DNA from: Flavobacteriales bacterium
Lineage (GTDB): Bacteria; Bacteroidota; Bacteroidia; CAIKAF01
Assembly (NCBI GenBank): GCA_025055635.1
Contig: JANWWQ010000003.1
Location: 1-64,000 of the forward strand
Reading direction: 5' to 3'
DNA length: 64,000 nucleotides
Part shown: positions 18,374 to 27,730 of the stretch, one piece after another
Layout: each line of letters starts with the position of its first letter
Numbering within the stretch: position 1 is the first letter of the stretch
Translations under genes and position numbers: made by a program
The notes under the pieces: model-generated
Databases searched by the model: none
Told to the model about the DNA's origin: nothing
The model's input: the letters and a program-made list of their open reading frames with translations, nothing else

Positions 18374-20143
18374 ATGAGTCATCTCACAGGAGCTTCTTCA
18401 GAAAAACTAGATTATTCCAGCCCGGTATTAGAATCGCTGCCTCCTCATCTGAAAGCCTTCATGGTGCCGCAGCACTATGAAAACTACACCGCCACTGATC
18501 ATGCTGTGTGGCGTTTTGTGATGCGCCGTAATGTGGATTACCTAAAAACCGTGGCCCATAAATCTTACCTAGAGGGGCTGGAAAAAACGGGCATCACCCT
18601 AGATAAAATACCCTCCGTGAAGGAGATGAACGATATTCTGGGCCGCATCGGTTGGGCTGCCTGTACCGTGGACGGATTCATTCACCCCCAGGCCTTCATG
18701 GAATTCCAGGCTTATAAGGTGCTCGTGATAGCTGCCGATATTCGTCAGATTGAACATATACAGTACACCCCTGCTCCTGACATTATCCATGAAGCGGCGG
18801 GCCATGCGCCTATCATTGCCGATCCAGATTATGCCGAATACCTTCGTTATTTTGGGGAGATTGGATGCCGGGCCTTCAGCTCGCGCCGCGACTTTGAGCT
18901 ATTTGAGGCCATCCGGCACCTCTCTATTATAAAGGAAGATCCTTATACCCCTGAAGATGAAATTCGAGAAGGGGAAAGACGTATAGCGGAAATTGCAGCC
19001 GACATGGGGCCTCCATCAGAAATGGCTTTGATACGCCGCCTACACTGGTGGACTGTAGAGTATGGCCTGATTGGACCCATGGAGGCTCCCAAAATTTATG
19101 GCGCCGGACTGCTCTCTTCCATCGGGGAAAGCATGTGGTGTATGAGGCCAGAGGTCAAAAAAATTCCCTACACGTTAGAGGCCATGTACACCGATTTCGA
19201 TATCACCAGACCTCAGCCCCAGTTGTTTGTGACACCTGATTTTGACCATCTCAAGGATGTACTGAATCAGTTTGCCGATACTATGGCCCTGAGGAAGGGA
19301 GGTGTTTATGGCTTGCAGAAGGCCCTGGAATCCGGATATACCTGCACTGTGGTGCTTAGCAGTGGCATTCAGATCAGTGGAACGCTTACAGAGTATCGGC
19401 AGGATCCCTGGGGGCGACCTTCCTATGTACGATTCACGGGACCCGCTTCTCTGGCTTACAACAACCGGCAAATTCCTGGTCATGGAGCCGATTACCATAA
19501 GGAAGGTTTCAGCACCATTGTGGGTAAACTACGAGGTGTAGAGGCTCGACTGGAATACTGGGGTCCAGAAGAGCTGGCCAGTCAAGGTTTTGTAGAGGGT
19601 CAGCGCGTGCATTGCATCTTTGAATCTGGTATTGAGCTGGAAGGTCGTTATGAAGGCCTACTGCGTGGGGAAAATGGTAAAAATCTCTTGTTTCGATTTG
19701 AAGACTGTACTGTCCGCCACGGTGAGGCAATTCTATTTCGTCCGGAGTGGGGCACCTTTGACATGGCCGTAGGGCATGGTGTGGTGTCTGTGTATTCGGG
19801 CGTAGCGGATCCATGGGCCTTTCCTTTGAAGTTTGAGCCGCCGCGCGAGAAAACCCACAAAATCCAGTACGATGCACAGATGCGGCGCCTGCACGATCTT
19901 TATGCACAGGTGCGCCACATCCGTCTCACGGGAGAAAATTTTGACCAATTGCCTCACATTTTGAAGCAGATTCCCGAAGTGAACCTTCATACTTGGTTGC
20001 TGGTCGTGGAAGCTTTAGAACTCATGGAAGGCAAACCTCACTTGCAGGGCGAGGTAGAGCGATGGCGTCGGCTTCTTCAAGAAGCTGCCGAGCGTTATCC
20101 ATCCTTGGCTGAACTGTTGCAGTTTCAAGGTCAGCCGGCCTGA
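18374..20143 (+). CDS. Aromatic amino acid (phenylalanine-4-type) hydroxylase, long form
   Basis: A 589-residue protein. Its N-terminal half is a pterin-dependent aromatic amino acid hydroxylase. The iron ligands are H139 and H144 in PDIIHEAAGHAP and, by alignment with the family, E229 in WWTVEYGLIG. About 45 extra residues lie between the second His and the Glu (85 residues here against about 40 in the mammalian enzymes). Some 300 residues follow the catalytic domain; I recognise no fold there, although two similar segments (SGYTCTVVLSSGIQISGTL and GQRVHCIFESGIELEGRYEG) look like a repeated small beta unit. The family uses O2, Fe(II) and tetrahydropterin to hydroxylate Phe, Tyr or Trp. The most likely reaction is Phe to Tyr. 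The stop codon overlaps the start of the SDR gene (ATGA). Confidence 0.88.
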   Translation: MSHLTGASSEKLDYSSPVLESLPPHLKAFMVPQHYENYTATDHAVWRFVMRRNVDYLKTVAHKSYLEGLEKTGITLDKIPSVKEMNDILGRIGWAACTVDGFIHPQAFMEFQAYKVLVIAADIRQIEHIQYTPAPDIIHEAAGHAPIIADPDYAEYLRYFGEIGCRAFSSRRDFELFEAIRHLSIIKEDPYTPEDEIREGERRIAEIAADMGPPSEMALIRRLHWWTVEYGLIGPMEAPKIYGAGLLSSIGESMWCMRPEVKKIPYTLEAMYTDFDITRPQPQLFVTPDFDHLKDVLNQFADTMALRKGGVYGLQKALESGYTCTVVLSSGIQISGTLTEYRQDPWGRPSYVRFTGPASLAYNNRQIPGHGADYHKEGFSTIVGKLRGVEARLEYWGPEELASQGFVEGQRVHCIFESGIELEGRYEGLLRGENGKNLLFRFEDCTVRHGEAILFRPEWGTFDMAVGHGVVSVYSGVADPWAFPLKFEPPREKTHKIQYDAQMRRLHDLYAQVRHIRLTGENFDQLPHILKQIPEVNLHTWLLVVEALELMEGKPHLQGEVERWRRLLQEAAERYPSLAELLQFQGQPA

Positions 20144-20862
20144 TGGCTGCCTCCTTTCGGTGGGTGATCACCGGTGCCGGCGGAGGGCTCGGTCAGGCCC
20201 TTGTCCGGGAAGCGCTGGCCTCGCCGGGTACCACATTTGTAGCAGCGCTCTCCAGTAGCCTGGATAATTCCTCTGCCTCCCTACAATTTTCCTCTGAGGC
20301 ATTGCAGAGTGGTCGCTTGCAGATGTACCGATGCAATTATCTGGAGCCAGACCTTACTATCCAGGACAACCTTGTAAACCTACTTCGAGGCTCAACCCCA
20401 GTGTTTCTCATTCACAATGCGGGAATGCTCATCACTCATCCGAAGGGCAGTTGGGATGAGTCTGCAGCCCGCCAAATGTGGGAAGTGAATTTCTGGGGTC
20501 CCCTGCGGCTAACATATGCCTTGCTTCCTGCTTTGCCTTCTGGCAGCCATATAGTAAATATTGGTTCGATGGGTGGTTTTCAAGGCAGTGTCAAGTTTCC
20601 TGGCCTGGCTTTGTATTCTGCTTCCAAAGCTGCTCTGGCGTGCTGGACTGAATGCATGGCTACCGAACTGCAGCCCCGGGGCATTCGGGTTAATTGCCTG
20701 GCGTTAGGAAGTGTGGATACACCGATGCTTCGTAAGGCTTTCCCAGGTTACCAGAGTCCCGTGAGTCCCGCCGCCATGGCTCAATTCATAATACAATTTG
20801 CCATTCAAGGCGCAGCTTTATTTAATGGAAAAGTGATCCCAGTGGCCGTGACAACTCCGTAA
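20143..20862 (+). CDS. Short-chain dehydrogenase/reductase (SDR)
   Basis: A 239-residue classical SDR. The nucleotide-binding motif is TGAGGGLG near the N-terminus, followed by HNAG. The catalytic Ser lies in IGSMGG and the YSASK motif supplies Tyr and Lys. The later RVNCLALGSVDTPM segment is also typical. SDRs are NAD(P)-dependent oxidoreductases. The ATG overlaps the hydroxylase stop by one base, so translation is coupled. From this context, a role in forming or regenerating the pterin cofactor (sepiapterin-reductase or dihydropteridine-reductase type) is a reasonable inference, but sequence alone does not show it. Confidence 0.85.
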   Translation: MAASFRWVITGAGGGLGQALVREALASPGTTFVAALSSSLDNSSASLQFSSEALQSGRLQMYRCNYLEPDLTIQDNLVNLLRGSTPVFLIHNAGMLITHPKGSWDESAARQMWEVNFWGPLRLTYALLPALPSGSHIVNIGSMGGFQGSVKFPGLALYSASKAALACWTECMATELQPRGIRVNCLALGSVDTPMLRKAFPGYQSPVSPAAMAQFIIQFAIQGAALFNGKVIPVAVTTP

Positions 20863-21201
20863 AATATAATTAACTTGTTTAATTAGTATTTTGATTGGTT
20901 AAATGTTTTTGATATTCAGTCTAATTATATTAAAGTTAGTCAATTTCCAAAATTTTTGAACCAGCTTTTAAACGAAAGATTAAATTAAAATTTTTCATAT
21001 TTAAAGCTGCTACATTTTGGTAAAGCGAATAATAAGATTTCGGTTTTTTACTTTTCGGCCTATTACCAGATCACAACTTTTACAATACCTTGTAGGTAAT
21101 CATATCAAACAGGTAAATATAAATATTGGATTAGAAACTTAATCTTAAGATAAATGAATTTCTGAGGGATAAAAACCTTTCTGTTCTATAGGACACTATT
21201 G
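20863..21201. other. AT-rich convergent intergenic region
   Basis: A 339-base spacer between the 3' ends of the SDR and purine nucleoside phosphorylase genes. An AT-only inverted repeat (TAATTAA/TTAATTA) just after the SDR stop is too weak to call a terminator. No gene or RNA is seen. Confidence 0.5.
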
Positions 21202-22050
21202 CTAAAAAATTTCGTGAAGAAGTCGCTTGTATAGCCTTGCAATAAGTTTCGCTTTTTTACTGCTTTCCTTCAGTACATCGTCATGAGACACCTGTACCGT
21301 ACGTCCCTCTACACCAAGGTCAGTTATGACACAAAGGCAAGAGACCTCTAGATTAAGATATCGGGCCATGATCACTTCCGGTACTGTGCTCATACCCACT
21401 GCATCGGCTCCTATAATACGAAGAAAGCGGTACTCGGCAGGGGTTTCAAATGATGGGCCATGAACTCCCACATACACTCCTCTGTGCAGCGGCAAATTCT
21501 CTTCTTTGGCAATACGTATGAGTTTTTTTATTAGACTTTTACTGAAGGCCTCCGTCATATCAGGGAAGCGGGGACCCAGACTATCGTCGTTGGGGCCACG
21601 CAATGGGGAATCCCCCATCAAATTGATTTGATCTTCCACCAGCATAATATCCCCAATCTCAAAGGAGGGATTGAGGCCGCCGGAGGCGTTGGTAAGCAAC
21701 AGGTAGCGCACCCCACAGAGGTAAGCCAGAAGCACAGGGGCTGTAACCTGTTGCATGGTAAGGCCTTCGTAGTAGTGGAAGCGACCTTCAAATAAAAGGC
21801 CCGACTTGTTAGCATCCTTAATTAATGAAAGTTGACCACGGTGACCTTTCACTCCTGTGGTTGGAAATCCCGGAATGTCCGCATAAGGTATCTTTTGAAT
21901 GATTTCAAATTCAGAAGCAGCATCGGCCAAGCCGGATCCTAATATAATGGCGAAAGTAAATTTTTCTTCAGTCGTTTTTAGGAGTTGTTCCGAGAAGGGT
22001 TTTAAGGCCTGTACTAGAGCTGATAAATTCAAAAAACCTGTGTCTTTCAT
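21202..22050 (-). CDS. punA: Purine-nucleoside phosphorylase (trimeric class)
   Basis: A 282-residue protein of the trimeric PNP/MTAP family. It carries AIILGSGLADAA at the phosphate site, then HRGQL and LLFEGRFHYYEG. LLTNASGGLNPSF, GPSFETPAEYR and GADAVGMSTVPEV make up the purine and ribose sites. It cleaves purine (deoxy)nucleosides with phosphate to the base and (deoxy)ribose-1-phosphate in cytoplasmic salvage. Length and motifs are complete. The ATG at 22050 lies 83 bases inside the 3' end of lpxK, an unusually long overlap. No alternative ATG lies between there and the GSGL motif. Confidence 0.95.
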   Translation of the reverse strand: MKDTGFLNLSALVQALKPFSEQLLKTTEEKFTFAIILGSGLADAASEFEIIQKIPYADIPGFPTTGVKGHRGQLSLIKDANKSGLLFEGRFHYYEGLTMQQVTAPVLLAYLCGVRYLLLTNASGGLNPSFEIGDIMLVEDQINLMGDSPLRGPNDDSLGPRFPDMTEAFSKSLIKKLIRIAKEENLPLHRGVYVGVHGPSFETPAEYRFLRIIGADAVGMSTVPEVIMARYLNLEVSCLCVITDLGVEGRTVQVSHDDVLKESSKKAKLIARLYKRLLHEIF

Positions 22051-23074
22051 TTTTATCTTTAAAAATAAATGAGGAACGGGCTATGAACAGGGGCCTTCTG
22101 CCCAGAAGGACTGGAAATTCAGATAATTCTTCCAGTCGAACAAGGTCTTTTTCAGTGGTCACAAGGATTTTGTTTTCAATGGAAAGTAGATCAAATTCCG
22201 TAAGTATTTCACGAACATCCGTTTCTGAATACCAATGGTGGTCGGCAAATATACGTTTGCCTATAACTGTTCCAAAATTCTTCAGATCATTAAGAAAATG
22301 TTCAGGATATCCAATGCCGCAGAATACATAAAATTTTCTATACGGGATTTCCTTGTGAAACACGCTGTCAGAATATTTAAAAAAGCCTTCAATGCATACA
22401 TTACCTTTAAAAATTGGTTTTTCGGGGAATTCGCGGAACAGCTTTTCCGTGTATCGTCCGGTCATTTCCTTGGTTACTATTAGGGCATGGGCTCTCTGAA
22501 GGCTTTTTAAGGGTTCCCTTAGGCGTCCGGCGGGCAGAAGCAGCCGGGGTGGTTCCAAATCGCGTTCAGCCAAAAGAACGATGTTAAGGATGGGCTTTAC
22601 ACGGCGATGCTGGAAAGCATCATCCATGATACTCAGAAAAGGCCGTTCTAAAGTAGCCTTTGCTTTTTCAAGAGCTTTGGCACGTTGAGCTGATACCAGA
22701 ACAAGTAATCCAGGAACCCGCCTGGATACCATCAAAGGTTCATCACCGGAGATTCTGGCTGTGGTTGTAGGGTCAACCCGACGTAGGCCACGGGATTGGC
22801 GGCCATAACCCCTTGAAATATAAACCACAGGTATGCCTCTATCTAGGAAAAACTTGGCTAACATCATGCAAAAGGGGGTTTTGCCGGTGCCTCCCGTAGT
22901 GATATTGCCTACAGAAATTACTGGATAAAGGGGTTCGTATATCTTTAACAAACCTGCATCAAAAAACTTATTCCTCGTCCATACTACTATGCCGTATAGA
23001 AGGGAAATAGGCCCAAGAACAAGCCCTGCAAGGTATTTTATCTTCAAGAAGTTAATGGGCAGTTTCAAAAACAA
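21968..23074 (-). CDS. lpxK: Tetraacyldisaccharide 4'-kinase
   Basis: A 368-residue protein with the LpxK P-loop, GNITTGGTGKTP (residues 56-67), preceded by a hydrophobic N-terminal segment that anchors it to the inner membrane. SRGYGR, DDAFQHR and LLPAGRLREP are further family blocks, and a GIGYPEHF segment lies in the second half. LpxK phosphorylates the 4' position of the lipid A disaccharide. The start is TTG at 23074, since the next ATG lies beyond the P-loop. About 14 residues at the C-terminus lie past the region that looks conserved, and these create the overlap with punA. The lpxK-punA order is common in Bacteroidota. Confidence 0.93.
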   Translation of the reverse strand: MFLKLPINFLKIKYLAGLVLGPISLLYGIVVWTRNKFFDAGLLKIYEPLYPVISVGNITTGGTGKTPFCMMLAKFFLDRGIPVVYISRGYGRQSRGLRRVDPTTTARISGDEPLMVSRRVPGLLVLVSAQRAKALEKAKATLERPFLSIMDDAFQHRRVKPILNIVLLAERDLEPPRLLLPAGRLREPLKSLQRAHALIVTKEMTGRYTEKLFREFPEKPIFKGNVCIEGFFKYSDSVFHKEIPYRKFYVFCGIGYPEHFLNDLKNFGTVIGKRIFADHHWYSETDVREILTEFDLLSIENKILVTTEKDLVRLEELSEFPVLLGRRPLFIARSSFIFKDKNERHRFFEFISSSTGLKTLLGTTPKND

Positions 23075-23237
23075 TTAAATGCTTAAATATTGAATCTCTA
23101 ATATTGAATTTTTGAATTTTTTGGAGAAGTTCTGAAATAATTTTATCATTTTTATCTTAGGAAACCTTAATTTAATGCTTCTACTGATTTTTTAAAAGAT
23201 TCTTATCGCGTTCTAAGTATGGCAGATTTTAAATTTT

Positions 23238-24110
23238 TCATACTGTATCCATAAAGTTTTTTTCCACACGGTTGAATATAATTAAACCAATTAGCAATTG
23301 AAAAATTGTAAAAATAAAACTATATAGAATACTATTCCAGGAGTGGCTGCCTACACCAAGTAAGGCATACCTGAACGATTCAACTAATGGACTTATTGGA
23401 TTTATCTCAATAAAACTTTTGTACATTTCCGGAATAGCTGAGATAGGGTAAATAACCGGAGTGGCGTACATAAGAAGTGTGACTCCGAAGCCGATAAAGA
23501 ATGTCAAATCCCGGTATTTGGTGGTGAGAGATGTGATGATTAGCCCAGCTCCTGCAGCTAGGGCACCCATGATCAGCAGAAGGAAAGGTAACCAAAGGAG
23601 ATTTAGTGTAATGGAGGGTTTGAAATCGCCCCTTAACGAATAAAAAATATATAAAACCAGAAATGCCAGCATTTGCATGGAGAATTTGAAGAGGTTGCTT
23701 AATACAGCTGCAATGGGCACTGTGAGACGGGGAAAGTACACTTTTCCAAACAGATTGACATTGGCCACAAAAGTGGTGGAACAAGCCTGGAATGAGCCCT
23801 GGAAAAAGTTCCAGATGCTTATACCGGCCATGTAAAAGAGGGGAGCCGGAATGCCCTCAGTGCTGATGCCAGCGATGCGGTTGAAAACCAACGTGAACAT
23901 GAATACCGTGAACAAAGGGGCCAAAAACAACCATAAAGGTCCCAGAATGGTCTGCTTATATACCGATACGATGTCGCGGCGAATGAAAAGGCTAATCAGA
24001 AATCTGTAACGCCACAATTCATGCAACCTCAAATCCCACCAGGGCCTACGTGGTGAAATTACTTCCGTCCACTCCTGCGAAGTGCGTTGAGAGGAGATGG
24101 GGCGGCTCAC
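23238..24110 (-). CDS. ABC-2 type polysaccharide export permease
   Basis: A 290-residue membrane protein with about six transmembrane segments. The N-terminal cytoplasmic part contains RRDIVSVYKQTILGPLWLF, which is characteristic of Wzm/TagG/KpsM-type permeases. The central NLFGKVYFPRLTVP and the later MYATPVIYPIS blocks also fit. Such permeases export lipid-linked polysaccharide with a Wzt/TagH-type ATPase. No ATPase gene is adjacent or elsewhere in the window. The start appears to be GTG at 24110. A TAnnTTTG-like box at 24115-24122 sits too close to that start for a normal leader, so the start or the box may be misassigned. Confidence 0.9.
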   Translation of the reverse strand: MSRPISSQRTSQEWTEVISPRRPWWDLRLHELWRYRFLISLFIRRDIVSVYKQTILGPLWLFLAPLFTVFMFTLVFNRIAGISTEGIPAPLFYMAGISIWNFFQGSFQACSTTFVANVNLFGKVYFPRLTVPIAAVLSNLFKFSMQMLAFLVLYIFYSLRGDFKPSITLNLLWLPFLLLIMGALAAGAGLIITSLTTKYRDLTFFIGFGVTLLMYATPVIYPISAIPEMYKSFIEINPISPLVESFRYALLGVGSHSWNSILYSFIFTIFQLLIGLIIFNRVEKNFMDTV

Positions 24111-24208
24111 GGCGCAAAAATATACTTCAGTTTTTGGGGCTCAGAGGAGCTTATCATTGCCAATTATTATTTTTGAAGGCAGTGAGAGCCCCAAAGCTTT
24201 TTTATATT

Positions 24209-27200
24209 TTGAAGATATCAGGGAGTTTGTTATTTACTTTTTGTTTACCCCTGCGGCATCTTTTGAGCCAGATACCTTCTTTGATACATCCGGAACACAC
24301 CCTCTGTGCAAGTCCCACCGGAATGGTATTTTCCTGGGACAATTATCCAGGTGCTTTAAGCTATGAACTTCAAATAGCCACGCAGCCTGATTTCATCGGG
24401 GCCACCACATTTACAACGAACAATTCGTTCTATACTCCCAATCTTTCCTCAGGTCAGGTCTATTATTGGAGAGTACGGGCCATCACTTCGGGCGGGCCCA
24501 CACCATGGAGTTTCCCGCGAACTTTCTATGCCTATACCCCGAACTCCTTCCCCGGATGTCTCTTTTGGGGTTCCGCTCAGGACCTAAATCTGCCCAACAA
24601 TACAGGGGTGGCTACCTGGCCCACCTTGTCGGGTTCAGGCTATGATTTGTTTCAGAACGTTCCGGCCAATCGGCCTGTTTACCTGGCCCAAGGCGGCTTT
24701 CGCAACTGGCCTAGGATTTTTTTCCCAGGTAATCAGGAGTATTTCACTTCCAATATTACTCCAGCACAAATAGAGAACAGCGACCCCCTTTTCATTTTCC
24801 AATTTGGAAAATGTTATAATCAAAGTCTGGGCTTTCTGTATTATTTAGGAAATGCCTCAGCCCTTCCCCCCGCTTACACTTGTCGGTGTGCCGTCACCGA
24901 ACAAAATGACGGCCGTTACAGAGCGCTGGCCTATGATGGTGCCCAGAGTGCTTTCACCTACGACTTTTATACGACAAATTCCCAATATGCTCTCATAACG
25001 GTGGCTGATGTACCGAGCACTTCTCCAGGAGGTCCTGCCAAAATATTCAAAAATGGCCATCTTCAGAACTCTTCCCTCTCTGTGCCCGTACCGGTTCACC
25101 CCACAGCCACTTTCCGACTGGGGGCTGATCAGAATGGAAACTTAACGGGACATTTTGAAGTTCAAGAATTTATTTTATTTAATGAGGCCCTTAGTGATAC
25201 TCAGAGGAAAATTGTAGAAAAATTTATTTTGGACAAATATGCTCCGCCTGTGAATTTAGGTCCAGATGTGGTGGCAAACGGTATTTGTGCCAATGTAACT
25301 CTTCAAGCAGGGGATTTTTATTCTAGCTACCTCTGGAACACAGGCGACACCACACCCTCCATTGTAGCCACCAATTTAGGAACGTACTGGGTGCAGGTGG
25401 TGGACCCCTTTGGAAGGGTAAGTGCCGATACCATCCGCGTATTGCCTCCTTTCAATTTTCAGCAGTTAAGTGACGGGCATCTGTGTAGCGGTAGTGCTAT
25501 AGTGTGGGATCCAAATGTACCCCCTGGTTACAATCTGCTCTGGTCTAACGGTTCTACGGGCAATACCCTTACCATTACCCAGCCGGGTAGTTACTATTTG
25601 ACCGTAACAGATGCTTTCAATTGCTCCTTCACTTCTGATACCGTCACTCTGGTTCTGGATTCATTTCCTGATGCAGATCTGGGCGCTTCTTCTCAAACTT
25701 TGTGTGCTGGCAATTTTCTGGCATTCAATATGCCAGCCGGTCAGGGTGCCCAGTTTCTGTGGAGTGATGGGTCTAGCGATACGCTTTTGGTTGTCAACAC
25801 ATCCGGTTTATATTGGGCCATTGCCACTAATCAAAACGGTTGCGTGGCCTCTGACACTGTGCAGGTGACAGTGGCGGGTGTGGCTCCGCTGGTGGATTTT
25901 GCCACCAGCACTCGGTGTGCGGGCGATACCATACAGTTCTCTGCCATCGTGGACCAGCCTGTGAGCAATTACCAGTGGCAGTTTGGTGGGGGAGTAACAG
26001 CCTCCGGTTCTCAGGCCATCCATCTTTTTCCAACTCCCGGCCCCAAATGGGTAACACTGAAAGTGCTGGGGCAGAGCGGATGCTTGGGACAAAAGACCAA
26101 AGTACTTAACATCTTAGCGCAACCCACCCCAGCATTTAATTATTCCACTGATCCCTGCATTTTTGATACCACCTTCTTTTTTGACCAAAGTTCCATGCCG
26201 GGAGGAAATGTGGTACAATGGGAATGGCACTTCGGCGATCCCTCGTCCGGAGCTCAAAACCATTCCAATGACCAAAATCCTTTCCACATATTCACCTCTG
26301 CCGGAATTTACCAGGTTACACTGAGGGCTTTCAACGATTCACTTTGCAGCAAGACCATCACTGTTCCGGTGTTTGTTCTGCCTGCCGCCATTCCAGAATT
26401 CATCTATGATCGTACCTGCATTGGAGAGCCTGTTCAATTTACATCTCAGGTGACTCTGCCCCCCGGGGTTGCCCTTCTTGGCTATCAGTGGAACCTAGGC
26501 AATGGTAATACATCCGCTTTACCCCATCCCCAGCAGGTTTATCCAGCGGGCACATACACCGTGAGCCTGAGGGTAAACAGCATTACTCAAAATAAAGTGT
26601 GTAAGGCTTTTCGCGTTAAAACTCTGGAAATCAATAAGGACGTATTGCCAGGATTCGCTTTACCCGACAGTGTGTGTGTGGGAGTTTCCTTAACTCTCAG
26701 TGATACAGGCAGTGTGATCAACGACGGAGTGGGCTGGCGTTTATGGCGCATAAGCGATATAGGACAGATAACAGGACAAAATGTGAGCTATGCATTTCCA
26801 GAGGGTGCTACCGGCTGGCGTACCATACGGCTGGTTGTGCAATCCGCCGGTGGATGTCGGGACTCCGTGCAACATACTGTCTTCGTGAAAGATGCACCCC
26901 ACACTTCGTTTACCGCGATACCTCCGGGGGGACCTGTGCCTCTACAGGTAGATTTTATCAACCAGTCCTCAGGGGCGCACCAATACTTATGGTTTTTGAA
27001 TGGTGTCCTTTTCCATCAGGGTGATCAACCTTCCCAGCTCACAATTCAGGATGGAGGTAATTACATTGTGTCGCTCGTGGGCCAGAGTCCAAACGGCTGT
27101 ACAGATACAGCCAGGGTTCTCTTGATTGCAGATCCTCCGGGCATCGGCCTAGTTTTATCTAATGTGGATTGCCAGCTTAACGGAGATTTCCTTCAATTCC

Positions 27201-27718
27201 AGGCTACTTTGCTCAACGGAGGCTCCACAGAAGTTACAAGTGTTGAGCTTCTTCTGACAGCCGGTCACCAGGCCGTTGCCACTTATCTATGGACTGGCAG
27301 CCTCCAGTCGGGGAGTCAGGTAAATATTCCCTTGCCCCTCACCCTGCATCAGCCTGGGGAAGCCCCATACTGTTGCGTAAAGGTGATTCAATACAACGGC
27401 AGCATAATTCCCGCTGAAGATGCTGACGAACACTGTAAACCCCTTGAGAATAACTTTTGGGTGGGCCAGGTATTTCCCAATCCTTCTGGAGAGGAAGCCA
27501 CAGGGCTGTATGTGCACATTCCTGCAGAGGAGTCCCTATACATGAACGTTCAGGATCTTGGCGGAAAAATTCTTTGGTCCGAAGTTTTTGAAAACCTATC
27601 TAGTGGTTTACATTTTCTTTATTTACCAGAAATCAGTTTGAACTCTGGGGTGTATTTAGTGACTCTTCGCTATAGAGATAAAAAAGAATGTCGGCGATGG
27701 ATTGTGTGGGAGAGGTAA
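24209..27718 (+). CDS. Large PKD-domain surface protein with T9SS sorting domain
   Basis: A protein of about 1169 residues if translated from TTG at 24209, which gives a signal-like N-terminus (KISGSLLFTF). The open frame extends upstream to 24050. Order of parts: an FN3-like domain (YELQIATQPDF, YYWRVRAITSGG); a LamG/concanavalin-like module (about 24550-25240); repeated Ig-like units with SDTV endings and LWSNGSTGN or LWSDGSSDT cores; PKD domains (YQWQFGGG, WEWHFGDPSSG, YQWNLGNGNT); and a C-terminal sorting-type domain (FPNPSGEE to SGVYLVTLRYR). It is probably a secreted adhesin or binding protein on the cell surface. No catalytic motif is seen. It is transcribed divergently from the ABC permease and converges on a glycosyltransferase. 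Confidence 0.82.
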   Translation: MKISGSLLFTFCLPLRHLLSQIPSLIHPEHTLCASPTGMVFSWDNYPGALSYELQIATQPDFIGATTFTTNNSFYTPNLSSGQVYYWRVRAITSGGPTPWSFPRTFYAYTPNSFPGCLFWGSAQDLNLPNNTGVATWPTLSGSGYDLFQNVPANRPVYLAQGGFRNWPRIFFPGNQEYFTSNITPAQIENSDPLFIFQFGKCYNQSLGFLYYLGNASALPPAYTCRCAVTEQNDGRYRALAYDGAQSAFTYDFYTTNSQYALITVADVPSTSPGGPAKIFKNGHLQNSSLSVPVPVHPTATFRLGADQNGNLTGHFEVQEFILFNEALSDTQRKIVEKFILDKYAPPVNLGPDVVANGICANVTLQAGDFYSSYLWNTGDTTPSIVATNLGTYWVQVVDPFGRVSADTIRVLPPFNFQQLSDGHLCSGSAIVWDPNVPPGYNLLWSNGSTGNTLTITQPGSYYLTVTDAFNCSFTSDTVTLVLDSFPDADLGASSQTLCAGNFLAFNMPAGQGAQFLWSDGSSDTLLVVNTSGLYWAIATNQNGCVASDTVQVTVAGVAPLVDFATSTRCAGDTIQFSAIVDQPVSNYQWQFGGGVTASGSQAIHLFPTPGPKWVTLKVLGQSGCLGQKTKVLNILAQPTPAFNYSTDPCIFDTTFFFDQSSMPGGNVVQWEWHFGDPSSGAQNHSNDQNPFHIFTSAGIYQVTLRAFNDSLCSKTITVPVFVLPAAIPEFIYDRTCIGEPVQFTSQVTLPPGVALLGYQWNLGNGNTSALPHPQQVYPAGTYTVSLRVNSITQNKVCKAFRVKTLEINKDVLPGFALPDSVCVGVSLTLSDTGSVINDGVGWRLWRISDIGQITGQNVSYAFPEGATGWRTIRLVVQSAGGCRDSVQHTVFVKDAPHTSFTAIPPGGPVPLQVDFINQSSGAHQYLWFLNGVLFHQGDQPSQLTIQDGGNYIVSLVGQSPNGCTDTARVLLIADPPGIGLVLSNVDCQLNGDFLQFQATLLNGGSTEVTSVELLLTAGHQAVATYLWTGSLQSGSQVNIPLPLTLHQPGEAPYCCVKVIQYNGSIIPAEDADEHCKPLENNFWVGQVFPNPSGEEATGLYVHIPAEESLYMNVQDLGGKILWSEVFENLSSGLHFLYLPEISLNSGVYLVTLRYRDKKECRRWIVWER

Positions 27719-27730
27719 GGATTAGCAAAC

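Noticed and set aside
24115..24122. TATTTTTG box on the minus strand before the ABC permease
   Set aside because: It matches TAnnTTTG but lies only 4 bases from the GTG start, so transcription would begin inside the gene. Not accepted as the promoter without mapping data.
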